Below, one piece after another: positions 56,801-63,944 of a DNA stretch of 64,000 bases. The DNA is from Nansenia antarctica. Taxonomy: Eukaryota; Chordata; Actinopteri; Argentiniformes; Microstomatidae. Position 1 is the stretch's first letter. Each line of letters opens with the position of its first letter. The stretch lies in contig OZ022339.1 in assembly GCA_963989245.1 (NCBI GenBank), forward strand, positions 65,492,969-65,556,968, written 5' to 3'. The translations under genes were made by a program, and so were the position numbers. Below the pieces are notes generated by a model, which made no database searches, was not told the origin of the DNA, and saw only the letters and a list, made by a program, of their open reading frames with translations.

Positions 56801-59800
56801 ATGTTCCTCATCTACGCCCAGATCTTCGTGACGGTGAAGCGGCAGGTGCGGCGCATCGCGGCCGAGCGCGGGGGCGGCGGAGGGGAGGGCCAGGCGGCGC
56901 GGGCAGAGATGAAGAGGGAGATGAAGACGGCCACTTCGCTCTTCCTCGTCCTCTTCCTCTTCGCTGTGTGCTGGATCCCGTTGCACATCATCAACTGCTT
57001 CCTGCTGCTGTGCCCCGGCTGCCCCGTGCCCCTGGAACTCCTGCTCGCCGCCATTATCCTCTCGCACGCCAACTCCGCCGTCAACCCCTTCCTCTATGCC
57101 TACAAGATGAGGGCCTTCCGGGACACCTTCAAGGCCATCTTCCTTTGCTGCCGAACCATGGGGGAAGGGGAGGAGGGGAGGGGAGAGGAGATGGGCACCA
57201 CCTCCCACAGGACCTGACCGTTGACCATTGGTCGTGGCTCACAACGCCTGCTTTCGACCAGGTATGACCCTGCCATGACTCTGTCCCTGCCAAGAGCTGG
57301 CATCACCAACGAAGGTGTCCCAGAGGACACTTTCATCATTGACACCCGGTTGATGTTGCGAACTATGAGAATAATCCAAGTAAAAACAACGATTGGATGA
57401 CAGTGGGTATAGAGCAGTTTCTTATACAGCCAACCAGTAGGGAATAGAGGTCCTGGTATGTATGTTGATATCGATCGAAAGTTAGTCTCCGTATCCATCC
57501 CCAAACCATCCAAAGTGATTAGGTGTAAATAAAGTGTTTTCAACTGTACCATATATATCAATAATGCCAACAATTGCCACATATGTGACATGTTCTAATG
57601 CTTTGGTCCTCATATCGGGATCCGATGTAATGATCAGACTTCTTTCGAAAAATGTGAATACATTGCCGCGTTGTTGAAAATTAATGACACATCGCTAGTC
57701 AACTAAAGGCGGCTACACACTAGACGATTTTAACCCCGATTTAGCTGTTGCCGACCAGTTTTTGCGGTCGGCGACAAAATCCTCCAGTCGTTGCAAACCC
57801 GGGGACGCGCCGTCTCCGACGCTCGTTTAATGTGACAGGCTCAGAGACGCAATCGGAGGACCGCCGACCCCGTCGTTAGGGCCGTCGCAGGGCTCCAGAT
57901 CTTTTCAAACATGTTTCATTTTATCGGCCGACGGAATCTACATTCTGCTAGTCTGAGATGGGCAACGACCCGTGTGGACAGCACAGCCAATGAGAGGTCG
58001 GGGAAATGAGTGATAATAGCCTTTAGCTACGGCGCTAGTTGTTGTGCTAGGTGCATTGACTGACTGTGTCCGCGAATGCTATGCTATTGTTGTGCTAGGT
58101 GCATTGACTGACTGTGTCCGCGAATGCTATGCTATTGTTGTGCTAGGTGCATTGACTGACTGTGTCCGCGAATGCTATGCTATTGTTGTGCTAGGTGCAT
58201 TGACTGACTGTGTCCGCGAATGCTATGCTATTGTTGTGCTAGGTGCATTGACTGACTGTGTCCGCGAATGCTATGCTATTGTTATGCTATGTTGAATGGT
58301 GTACTAGTTTTCACTGAATAAATCGCGATTTCTTTCAAAGAAGGTAGCAGGTGTGTTTATGTCCATGTCAAGGAATCGTCCTGACCAAGTGAAGAATCTT
58401 GTAGTCTGTGAGCCCCCGTCGTTAACACATCCTGTAGTCTGCGCTGTGCTGCGACGTCTGCGCGCCGCTGCGACACGGACACCAGCACGACGGTCGTTTA
58501 GTGTGAGAGGCTCAGCGATGTTACAACTTGAAAAGTCGTCTAGTGTGTAGTCGCCCTAACACAGCTTTGTTTTTTGAGACTGCTAACAATGTAAAGTAGT
58601 GTTATAGTTAACTAGGTAGCAGTGGGGATTACTCACCGAATCAGTTGCGTTGCAGTATTTTGGCTTGACTAGCGAGTTTGTGTTGTGATTGTCAACAACA
58701 TTGAAATGTAGTTCCGTGTTTCAAAAGAAAAGTCTGAACGTTTTGATTGGTTGCCGATATGAGGACCAAAGCATTAGAATGTGTAAACTGGGAAAAAAAA
58801 CTAAGAAACTCACCCCTCAGATTTGATAGTAGGAAGCCTCTTCTTGAGCTCCTCCTTGTCCTCAGCCTTGAGCGTGTTGAAGCCTTTGAGCTGGGCGGCG
58901 CTGTACTCTGGCTTGAACACCAGCTCTTCCCTGCGGCCCACGAAGCAGGCCGTGTGGTACCAGCGGTCTATCAGACCCAGCTGGGGTTTCTCCGGGTCGA
59001 CCGTCTTCTTAGACACACGGATCTGGTCCTGCAGGAGAGGGGGGGGGGGGTTGGGGGGGCAGAACAGATTCAAACTGTGTTTAGAGACTGGGGTTTTTTC
59101 ATCCTGTTTAACTGAAAAGTGAGGAGAGGAGTACAACTTTTGTTGTTGGGAGATGATCTTGGCATGTAGATTAATAAATGTAAATGTTGACTTTTCTTAC
59201 CTTTTCAATTTTCTGCTCACACCCTTTGCATGTGCTGCGATTGGACTTGGCGTACTCCACCGCAAAGTCATTCAGTGTCTTCACCCCTTTGGCCCCACCC
59301 TTTTGGTCACCTTTACCTGTGAGGAGGGAGGGATGTCCAAATAGTGTTATTTGACCCTTCAACTTCAAACACTGACTTATTATTGTTCACCCCTGGTATC
59401 TCTCAATAGTAGCCTGACATTTTATAATGCTATGCTGATCACATAACAGTGACAATAGGCAGATAACTACTTGTGCACTTTTTTTACCCTTTTTAAATGA
59501 CAACATGAGGGGTACACAGATCACTTCATGCTGGGTTAAAGGTTAACAGTCTGACCTCCAGCAGCTCCCCCGGTCTCGATGGCCTTCTTGACCTTCTCCT
59601 GGTCCTCCCAGCGGAGGTCAGAGAACCCAGAGATGTCCGAGGGAGACTGGGCGGCGGCACGGAGCCAGAAACAGGAGAAGTGGTGCCAGTGGGGCACCTT
59701 TCCGTCAAACATGGGCGACTAGGGAACAGAACATTAGTTGAAAATATGCATACATGCAGCCTTTGATTCTTGAAGAATATAACTTTGAAATCCCTCATGA

Positions 59801-61024
59801 GCTTAGTTCAACTGTTATACCCTATCAGAACGCAAAGTATAAACTTACTTTACTCCACTGTTTATAAACAATGCAATTGAAAAAAATAAACAATGTATGG
59901 CTTCAAAACATGGTTGAAACAATCTTTATCTCATGGATGGTCACATGATCCATAGCTCCATCTATGAATTTGACAGTGGTTACATTTCTCCAGCACCGCA
60001 AAACAGAGGCGGGGAGACCGCTTTGTTATTGTATGAAACCCAGAACAGCCCTTTAAGAAAAGCATCAATTAGCCTACTAAGTAGAGTAAAGAAGATAAGA
60101 AAGAAGATGGATGGAACTAAAACTATGACAGCAATGTAGCCTTGATGTGCATCCATGGGGCCCGTAATAATTGGATAGAACATGTTTGACAAAGTATTCT
60201 GTCAGTCAGTGCTAATGTTCTGGAGGTCAAATTAATACGGAAAACAACGGCCTTCATTAGTTCAAGTGGTGAACTAGTCAGGCAGACAACACATTGACTC
60301 AGTTCAACTCTGTACAACTCTTGCCATGCTGGTACAACCTACACATCAAGAGATACCAGATACCAGTGAGATTAAGAGTCACAATGAGTCATTGGTGAAA
60401 AAACAGAGCGTGAGTTTTTCTACGTATGTGCAGTTTTTCCTATTCTTTGGAAATGGAGGAAGACTCCCAAAAACGAATTCCTTAGATGTTAGTAGTAACA
60501 GAGAGTTATCTGTTAAATGAATAGGATGTACCAAGACTAACTGATGGCCTACTGAAGGTCTACTCTGGTTTTTGTGCAAAAACAAGATGTAACTAATGGC
60601 AATTAACTAGTAGCTACATAGCAAGGCGATTCATTATCATCAGAGCAGCCAGAAGCAAGGAAGGGAAGCCCTTTCATTCAACCCATCAGTAGCCATTTAA
60701 ACGAGGGCCTATAACACAATAAATAACACTCTGGAATCCTATAAGAAATACACAACATATCAAAAGTCAGTTGGTGCAGAATCGACCAACATAATCGGGT
60801 AATGTCGGACTTCTGCGATTAAGATCGCTAGTTAAATAGACTAGTCCATATCTGACTATCTGCAGTTTTCACGAAGAGAAGACGGCCAGCCAGCAGCATA
60901 CCTGCACCATGATAGCCATCCGCAGCGTCTCTTTTGCAATATTATCTTTGCATTTCTTACACGATGCACGTCCACTTTTGGCATATTCAGCTTTATAAAG
61001 CTTGTCGTCTTGCGAATCGGCCAT
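38392..61024 (-). CDS. parp1: PARP1 (poly(ADP-ribose) polymerase 1), 23 coding exons
   Basis: Exons: 60902-61024, 59556-59718, 59201-59316, 58814-59028, 54592-54688, 53978-54094, 53328-53504, 51530-51695, 51051-51191, 50592-50831, 49986-50051, 49622-49754, 48887-49082, 45686-45814, 41766-41849, 40933-41055, 40504-40632, 39967-40065, 39540-39692, 39210-39337, 39020-39081, 38761-38875 and 38392-38473. All junctions are in phase, giving 1017 aa (human 1014). Zinc finger 1 uses C22, C25, H54, C57; finger 2 C125, C128, H159, C162; finger 3 C294, C297, C310, C320. The caspase site DEVD is at 211-214. BRCT is in exons 9-10, WGR in 12-13, the helical domain in 14-17 and the ART fold in 18-23, with H865, Y899 and E991 as the H-Y-E catalytic triad. 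The enzyme detects DNA breaks in the nucleus and builds poly(ADP-ribose) from NAD+. Intron 22 is U12-type. Confidence 0.98.
38474..38760 (-). other. parp1: parp1 intron 22: U12-type (minor spliceosome) intron
   Basis: The donor reads GTATCCTCTG, close to the U12 consensus RTATCCTTT. The branch site TTTTCCTTAAC (about 38490-38500) is a perfect match and lies about 17 bases from the AG acceptor (38474-38475). There is no usual U2 donor here. The intron splits the codon of the catalytic glutamate (GA|A, E991). Termini are GT-AG. Confidence 0.93.
40403..40490. repeat. 21-bp tandem repeat in parp1 intron 17
   Basis: About four copies of AACAAAGCTAACAGTGTGTGT with small changes, adjoining the exon 17 donor at 40503/40504. 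Confidence 0.85.
40768..40915 (-). repeat. tRNA-derived SINE (parp1 intron 16)
   Basis: GCCATTTAGCTGATGCTTTT at the left and GTTAGCGCCATAGCTCTACC plus AGCTGAGTCACAGAGGA at the right. On the minus strand the right end resembles a tRNA A box and 'GTGGGTCTGATTCCC' a B box. Close relative of 54432-54575. Confidence 0.75.
41098..41285 (+). repeat. tRNA-derived SINE (parp1 intron 15)
   Basis: Starts GTAGTGGTGACCTAGCGGAT and has the B-box-like GGTTGTGAGTTCAAATCCC. It ends AAAAGCGTCTGCTAAATGTC. It is colinear with 63724-63917 in reverse. Confidence 0.85.
41857..41908. repeat. 15-bp tandem repeat upstream of parp1 exon 15
   Basis: Three to four copies of GGACACGGGGAGGGT immediately before the exon 15 acceptor (41850). 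On the transcribed strand it is a C/T-rich ACCCTCCC stretch and may serve as the polypyrimidine region. Confidence 0.85.
42010..45535 (-). mobile_element. Near full-length APE-type LINE, inactivated by frameshifts (parp1 intron 14)
   Basis: Same orientation as parp1. The likely ORF start is ATG 45520 (MAARLVAAARG). An AP-endonuclease domain follows (IILTETWLNDN about 45020-45060; AGDFNHVDLK about 44670-44700; GMSDHVS 44530-44550), then a reverse transcriptase (NDYRPVAL near 43710; VDFSSAFNTI near 43480; FADDTTVVG about 43210-43235), stopping at 42547. The 3' tail (42010-42240) has a CAATGACAAATAAAGTCC-type end. Frame breaks: about 44800 (GTGTGTATATATAG), between 44140 and 44110, and about 43815. 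It resembles Rex1/L2-like elements of the jockey group; the exact clade is unsure. Its 5' end is only about 150 bases from parp1 exon 14. Confidence 0.88.
42325..42517 (+). mobile_element. Short LINE 3'-end insertion nested in the larger LINE, with 11-bp target duplication
   Basis: Perfect direct repeats AGCTGCCATAC at 42325-42335 and 42507-42517 flank about 170 bases. On the plus strand these encode CECGDPEQTADHIITICPLY and a short tail to a stop, then ACGAAAGAAGA. This is the zinc-knuckle C-terminus and tail of a different fish LINE. Being inside the 3' UTR of the 42010-45535 element and reversed to it, it came later. Confidence 0.82.
45560..45685. repeat. (CA)n microsatellite forming the start of parp1 intron 14
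   Basis: About 125 bases of CA with few interruptions, ending exactly at the exon 14 donor (45685/45686). The transcribed intron begins GTGTGTGTGT; no GTRAGT-type donor is present. Confidence 0.95.
46085..46540. repeat. Repeat-family copy lacking the Harbinger-like insert ('empty site'), with local tandem array
   Basis: Colinear with the outer element at 57593-58779: TTCTAATGCTTTG, TTCTTTCGAAAAATGTGAA, GACACATCGCTAGTCAACTAA and TTGACTAGCGAGTTTGTGTT. At 46165-46167 it runs straight through TAA where the other copy holds an 850-bp insert. From about 46190 to 46445 a 25/33-bp unit (AACAATGTAAAGTAGTGTT plus CTAGTTAACTAGGT) is repeated about eight times; the other copy has one. Confidence 0.85.
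46735..46827 (+). pseudogene. Fragment like the N-terminus of a hAT-derived (BED-less, EPM2AIP1/SCAND3-like) protein
   Basis: ATG 46737 starts MSLSKGLKRKVDGENRAFKE and continues EWTANYTFILP, a start typical of hAT-derived transposase-like fish proteins. The frame is broken by the MITE at 46828, and similar coding seems to go on after 47934 (GFINAKRLTFSVLTKNVPFH) for about 100 bases. It is a dead remnant; assignment rests on this short likeness only. Confidence 0.45.
46828..47933. mobile_element. 1.1-kb element with 16-bp perfect terminal inverted repeats
   Basis: GGGGCCTCATTCATAA (46828-46843) and TTATGAATGAGGCCCC (47918-47933) are perfect inverted repeats. Subterminal ACGTAAGCA / GTGCTTAC-like motifs are present. 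CCTGG occurs at both borders (46825-46829, 47932-47936) and may be the target duplication. There is no transposase, so the superfamily is undecided. It interrupts the hAT-like fragment. Confidence 0.75.
48100..48165 (-). repeat. L2 3'-tail fragment
   Basis: AATAATAATAAATAGTAATA followed by CATTAGACTTATAGCGCTTT matches the 3' end of the L2 copy at 27988 in the same orientation. Confidence 0.65.
49320..49362. repeat. (GA)n tract in parp1 intron 12
   Basis: About 40 bases of GA in a generally GA-rich intron (49100-49450). Confidence 0.9.
49861..49985. repeat. (CA)n microsatellite forming the start of parp1 intron 11
   Basis: About 125 bases of CA/CG-CA ending at the exon 11 donor (49985/49986). 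The transcribed intron begins GTGTGTGTGT. Intron 11 is only 231 bases, so more than half of it is this repeat. Confidence 0.95.
50222..50350 (-). repeat. SINE fragment (parp1 intron 10)
   Basis: ACATTTAGCAGACGCTTTTA and CCAAAGCGACTTACAACC, then AGAGGCCATTGGCAGTCACG as at 17640 and near 52910. The tRNA-like part is absent. Confidence 0.75.
50411..50522. repeat. MITE, 'GAGGCTGG' family copy 3
   Basis: AGCCGTGGAGGCTGGTGGAG at the left. The right half (CATTACAACGAACC, then CCCTCCACCATTCCTCC) is degenerate. About 70 bases from parp1 exon 10. Confidence 0.55.
50863..50928. repeat. (GA)n tract before parp1 exon 10
   Basis: About 65 bases of GA on the plus strand; the transcript has a long CU tract about 35 bases upstream of the exon 10 acceptor. 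Confidence 0.95.
51863..52672. repeat. 27-bp minisatellite, 30 copies, in parp1 intron 7
   Basis: Exactly 810 bases: 30 units of CCTCTACTGGAGGTCCACC followed by CACCACAG. I see a single substitution (G to C at 52523, unit 25). All three plus frames and at least one minus frame stay open, giving spurious repetitive proteins of 270-350 aa. Near-perfect identity points to recent expansion or homogenisation. Confidence 0.97.
52803..52925 (-). repeat. SINE fragment (parp1 intron 7)
   Basis: ACATTTAGCAGACGCCTTTA and CCAAAGAGACTTTCAAC, followed by GCCCGAGTGGCAGTCACTCA. Same subfamily as 50222-50350. Confidence 0.7.
53690..53965. repeat. GA-rich array with GAACAGAGACAAGGACA units
   Basis: (GA)n blocks separated by GGAACAGAGACAAGGACA spacers, at least four times. 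It reaches to within about 15 bases of the exon 6 donor (53977/53978). Confidence 0.9.
54432..54575 (-). repeat. tRNA-derived SINE (parp1 intron 5)
   Basis: GCATTTAGCTGACGCTTTTA at the left; GTGGGAATCGAACCCACAAC (B-box complement) and TCTTCCAACTGAGCCACAG at the right. Read on the minus strand, the tRNA head has recognisable A and B boxes. Ends 16 bases from exon 5. Confidence 0.85.
55276..55282 (+). promoter_or_regulatory. TATA box of the nested adenosine-receptor-like gene
   Basis: TATAAAG 25-35 bases upstream of the inferred 5' exon. It is the only good TATA box between parp1 exon 5 and the receptor coding exon on the plus strand. Use is inferred. Confidence 0.5.
55308..55501 (+). other. 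Inferred 5' UTR exon of the nested GPCR gene
   Basis: A consensus donor (TTCG|GTAAGT) at 55501/55502 pairs with the acceptor (TTTTTTTCGCACCACGTCAG) ending at 56091, just 4 bases before the receptor ATG. The exon start near 55308 follows from the TATA box. It contains upstream ATGs (about 55339 and 55405); the one at 55405 opens a frame that, after splicing, passes the receptor ATG out of frame. Confidence 0.55.
55531..55870. repeat. Foldback element with 27-bp perfect inverted repeats
   Basis: Positions 55531-55557 and 55844-55870 are exact reverse complements (core ATCGAAATGCAATACATGTG). The 286-bp loop also contains partial copies (ATCTCGAAATACAATAC near 55768). The element lies inside the inferred 5' UTR intron of the receptor gene. 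Confidence 0.85.
56096..57217 (+). CDS. Adenosine-receptor-like class A GPCR (A3/A1-like), nested in parp1 intron 4
   Basis: 373 aa in one coding exon on the strand opposite parp1. The long S/P-rich N-terminus has two glycosylation sequons (NLS, NSS). Seven hydrophobic segments follow from about residue 66. GPCR landmarks: GNLLV in TM1, LAVAD in TM2, the disulfide cysteine of LYLCLLM, DRY after TM3, CWIP in TM6 and NPFLY in TM7. Adenosine-site residues are present: glutamate in TM1 (VAELV), phenylalanine after the loop-2 cysteine (CFF), HIIN in TM6 and SHANS in TM7. MKTATSLFLVLFLFA is typical of the family. Known family role: Gi-coupled sensing of extracellular adenosine at the plasma membrane. 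Mammalian adenosine receptor genes carry an intron in the coding region after the TM3/DRY segment; here there is none. Whether it is the adora3 orthologue or a derived copy cannot be settled without a tree. A 4-base leader separates the acceptor from the ATG. Confidence 0.88.
   Translation: MSTNLIARPNLSTSQPSETSTLPYVTPLQQFHWNSSSPPSSPSSSSAFPSLPPPELVVSPNVAYMVAELVIAILSTVGNLLVCAAVGLNRKLRTVTNYFLVSLAVADICVGTLAIPCAILTDMGVPHHNLYLCLLMLSVLIMLTQSSIFSLLAVAVDRYVAIFLPLRYQTLMTPRNAAMVILGTWVLAFLIGLVPLMGWHKTPPESGYCFFVFVVDMTYMVYFNFFACVLAPLVVMFLIYAQIFVTVKRQVRRIAAERGGGGGEGQAARAEMKREMKTATSLFLVLFLFAVCWIPLHIINCFLLLCPGCPVPLELLLAAIILSHANSAVNPFLYAYKMRAFRDTFKAIFLCCRTMGEGEEGRGEEMGTTSHRT
57528..57533 (+). promoter_or_regulatory. 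Poly(A) signal of the nested GPCR gene
   Basis: AATAAA 311 bases after the receptor stop codon and the first on this strand. It precedes the MITE at 57593. Confidence 0.7.
57707..58556. mobile_element. Harbinger-like non-autonomous element nested in the outer MITE, TAA target duplication
   Basis: Ends AGGCGGCTACACACTAGACG and CGTCTAGTGTGTAGTCGCCC are inverted repeats with two mismatches. TAA lies on both sides (57704-57706, 58557-58559), as for PIF/Harbinger (TWA). The copy at 46165 shows the uninterrupted target. No transposase is encoded. Confidence 0.88.
58036..58285. repeat. 48-bp tandem repeat, five copies, inside the Harbinger-like element
   Basis: Unit GCATTGACTGACTGTGTCCG plus CGAATGCTATGCTATTGTTG and TGCTAGGT. 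Copies are almost identical. As 48 is a multiple of 3, frames stay open and give a meaningless 16-aa repeat. Confidence 0.95.
59763..60040. repeat. Dispersed repeat, copy 2 (shared with 22155-22460), parp1 intron 1
   Basis: Begins TGATTCTTGAAGAATATAAC and has CTCATGGATGGTCACATGAT and ACAGTGGTTACATTTCTCCA. Same order of blocks as copy 1. The rest of intron 1 (60041-60901) shows nothing recognisable. Confidence 0.65.
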
Positions 61025-61160
61025 TATTGCTTTGTTTGGACGCAGGATAAGATGGATTGAGTGTGAATCTAAGTTGCAGAGCAGCAGCCACAACAATCAC
61101 AATGTACAGTCGCAGCCCGCGTGCAGCAGCGTACCCGCGCAGAGTCGCAGACAGAAGCAA
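61025..61160 (-). promoter_or_regulatory. parp1: parp1 5' UTR / promoter
   Basis: Upstream of ATG 61024 the sequence is locally CpG-containing (CGCAGCCCGCGTGC, TACCCGCGCAGAGTCGCAGA) and has no TATA box, as for a housekeeping promoter. The transcription start cannot be fixed. Confidence 0.4.
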
Positions 61161-61202
61161 TCGAATGACAAATCGTCAGAAAAAAACAGACAGAGAAAGT
61201 CG

Positions 61203-61400
61203 AATACACACGAATACACATTATTATGATTATGATTATGATTATTATTACGTTTTATTTGTATAGCACTTTTCCTGCAAACGTTGCAACTCAAAGGCTT
61301 TAGCATATCCACACAGCATAAAAATAATAATAGAACAATAGTAATCAATAAAACACACAATAGCAATACAATAAACTACATATAAAACAAGAATAAACCA
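61203..61400 (-). repeat. L2 3'-end fragment upstream of parp1
   Basis: ATTATGATTATGATTATTAT then TTTTATTTGTATAGCACTTTTC is the L2 tail on the minus strand. AT-rich sequence to about 61400 may be older L2 UTR. Confidence 0.6.
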
Positions 61401-61677
61401 TACAATCCAAGGGGCATAGAACAAAGATTAACTAAATAATATAAGAATTACTATAAGATTCAAACACATATAAATACATATACAAATATAGACAATATAT
61501 ACAAATATATAGATTCATCAATGTAATATTCTTAATAAGGATGCACGGACACAGACTCAAGGTAAGTGTGACTTTACTCGTAAACTTCAAGGTACGGAAT
61601 CCCGTAAAGGACATACAGTGCGCATGACATAGAATAGGTAGATTAGTCTGCTAACACTCATCTACTACACTCCTCCC

Positions 61678-62580
61678 CAGGGCTGGACTTAGGGGGGTGG
61701 GGGCCCCTGGGCTTGAGTCATTGTTCGGGCCCCTACCTACACTAAAAATGATAAGCTACAACTACACCAACCAGAACCTATGACCAGAAACACACGTATC
61801 CCAATGGAGTATGTTATTGGCATAAAGCACATGAAGAAAAAGCAAGTGTTAGGCCTGAACCAAGCGGTCAAATGTGGCAGAACCCCAGAACAGACGGACA
61901 CAGAGACAAGGGTGACAATAATAAAAAAAATATTTAATAAAGACAGACAAAATAACAAACCTACACTAACAGGGCCTACGTGGGGGGAGTGTGTGGGTGC
62001 CTGAGACGAAATGTAAGTGAGGTGTGTATTGGACAGCTACAGTATGTGTCTGGGCGCGAGTGTCTGAACTCATGAAGCATCTACGACTGGTTTGAAAAAC
62101 CCAGTAAGTTTTGGAGTTTTTCTCAGTGTCTCCCTTTCGCGTTCCACTTTTTCATTTTTCATTTTTCATTTTTGCGCTCCACTCTCGTAATTCCTCCTGT
62201 CCGCCATGATCATGACATTGACAATCGCTCCACCAAAGATGATGCCCCTGCCCTGCGCGTGACGCGTCGATGTAAACCTCTCCATTGGCCTAAATATACA
62301 GTATAATTAAACAAATTAAAACACGTCATTCATCAGAGCGTCCAGTAGGAATAGTGATAGGGGCTGTATTTCCATGCCCGCGGGGGAGGGGGGGGGGGGG
62401 GGGCTGTATTTCCGTGCCCTGCGTTGCGACAAAACAATTTTTTCCAATTTGAAGGTAATTTATGAATTCAAAATCAAAGAGCAAATATTTATTCATACAT
62501 TTGGATTTATTTTGGGGGCCCTTGTAGCCCGGGGCCCCTGGGCTCAAGCCCAGGGTAGCCCATGCATAAGTCCGGCCCTG
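61678..62580. mobile_element. hAT-like non-autonomous element upstream of parp1
   Basis: CAGGGCTGGACTTAGG at the left and CATAAGTCCGGCCCTG at the right are inverted repeats with mismatches. GGGGCCCCTGGGCTTGAG near the left is matched by GGCTCAAGCCCAGG near the right. Target duplications are not clear. No intact transposase frame; contains a poly-G run at 62383-62402. Confidence 0.6.
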
Positions 62581-63720
62581 CCCATAGAGGTCATGCTGCC
62601 TGAGCCTAAGATGTAAACACACCTCCAAATGTGACTGTGGTGACAAAGTCAGCTACGTGTTGTTAGAGAGACACTTTTGTACTATAATAAAAATATTGAT
62701 TCTTAATTTTGTTGTGCTCATTAAAACAATATAGTTGAACTCATTAAAACAATGTTAAAACAATCTTCCAGCAGACTTGAATGAAATATTTTCTTCTCTT
62801 TTTTTTGCCGAAATAAGTAAAATTACCCAACAGAAAGTATGTACAATTTTGAAAAATTATGGTGCAATTATGGTGCAAATTATTTTTTATGGTGCAATTA
62901 CAGTAAAGGGCCCAGAATTATTGATGACAACCCTCATGGTTGAAACCCAGTTGATATGTAATTAGAAGTACAGTAGTAGTAAAAATCATGTTTTGCCTGG
63001 GAAAATATTTTGTGTACAGTCCATTATGTGTCCTCTATGCAGTGCAGCAGTCTTTAGCAGTATTACATGTTTATTCCCACATATTGTTATTTATAATTTA
63101 TGATTCCTTTTATGGAGGACCAAGTCTGTCTAAATTAACAATAAATATATAGATACATAAATGAATGTATGAACAAATAAATGAATGAATACACACAGTA
63201 TAACGAAATACATTTCTATATTTATTTATTCTTTTACGCATTCATTCTTTGTTTTCCACATTCATTCTTTGTTTTCCACTTTCATTCTTTGTTTTCCACA
63301 TTCATTCGTTCTTTTCCACATTTATTCTTTCTTTTCCACTTCATCAGATCTGTATGCAAATATCTGGGGGCGTATCTTGCATGTTGTCCACGCCCCTACG
63401 CATTTTCATTGGTTGATACCGCGCGTGACGTGTGAAAGCAGCGACAGCAGTTATCATCACAGACGGGTAGAGAGTCCCCGTTCGCGAATTTGCGAAACCT
63501 AGGATGGTATGGGGAAGGCAGGGCAATACCGCTACCTGATTGGTTGGCGAAAAACATGTTTTTTGACTGGGCAACACAGTGTAAATACAGAGTTCAAGTT
63601 TAAACAACTCCTAAAGTTCTGAAATGTATTTGTGGGTATACAATGTGACAAATTGAATGTTAACAAGCTGGTTATTATCAGAACAAACAGCCTGGTCTCA
63701 CACATCAATTTAAATTTTAA
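62581..63720. other. Intergenic, no gene seen
   Basis: AT-rich sequence with a roughly 19-20-bp tandem repeat (CATTCTTTGTTTTCCACATT, five copies, 63240-63345). No coding exon, RNA gene or recognised element. Confidence 0.6.
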
Positions 63721-63723
63721 TTT

Positions 63724-63917
63724 TGCCATTTAGCAGACGCTTTTATCCAAAGCGACTTACAATTACGAATTACAGGGACATTCCCCCTGGAGTAACTGAG
63801 GGCTAAGTGCCTTACCCAAGGGCACACTAGTAGTGGTGTGGCTTCAGGCGGGATTTGAACTCACAACCTTCCGATCCCAAGTCCAACTCACTATCCACTA
63901 GACCACCACTACCCCTA
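63724..63917 (-). repeat. Full-length tRNA-derived SINE
   Basis: Starts CCATTTAGCAGACGCTTTTA and ends with GGGATTTGAACTCACAACC (B box complement) and TCTAGTGG-type A box complement before CACTACCCC. It is the best-preserved copy of the family here and matches 41098-41285. Confidence 0.88.
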
Positions 63918-63944
63918 CATCACACATAGAGATTACAGGGACAG

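Larger units (their letters stand above)
57593..58779. mobile_element. Outer MITE with 26-bp perfect terminal inverted repeats
   Basis: 57593-57618 and 58754-58779 are exact reverse complements (TTCTAATGCTTTGGTCCTC...). ATGT occurs at or next to both ends and could be a short target duplication. A second copy at 46085-46540 keeps the left end. Without the 850-bp insert the element is about 335 bp. Confidence 0.85.

Noticed and set aside
56216..57208. 330-codon minus-strand open frame opposite the receptor
   Set aside because: High GC at third positions of the receptor codons removes stops on the other strand. The product is H/E/G-rich with no resemblance to any family.
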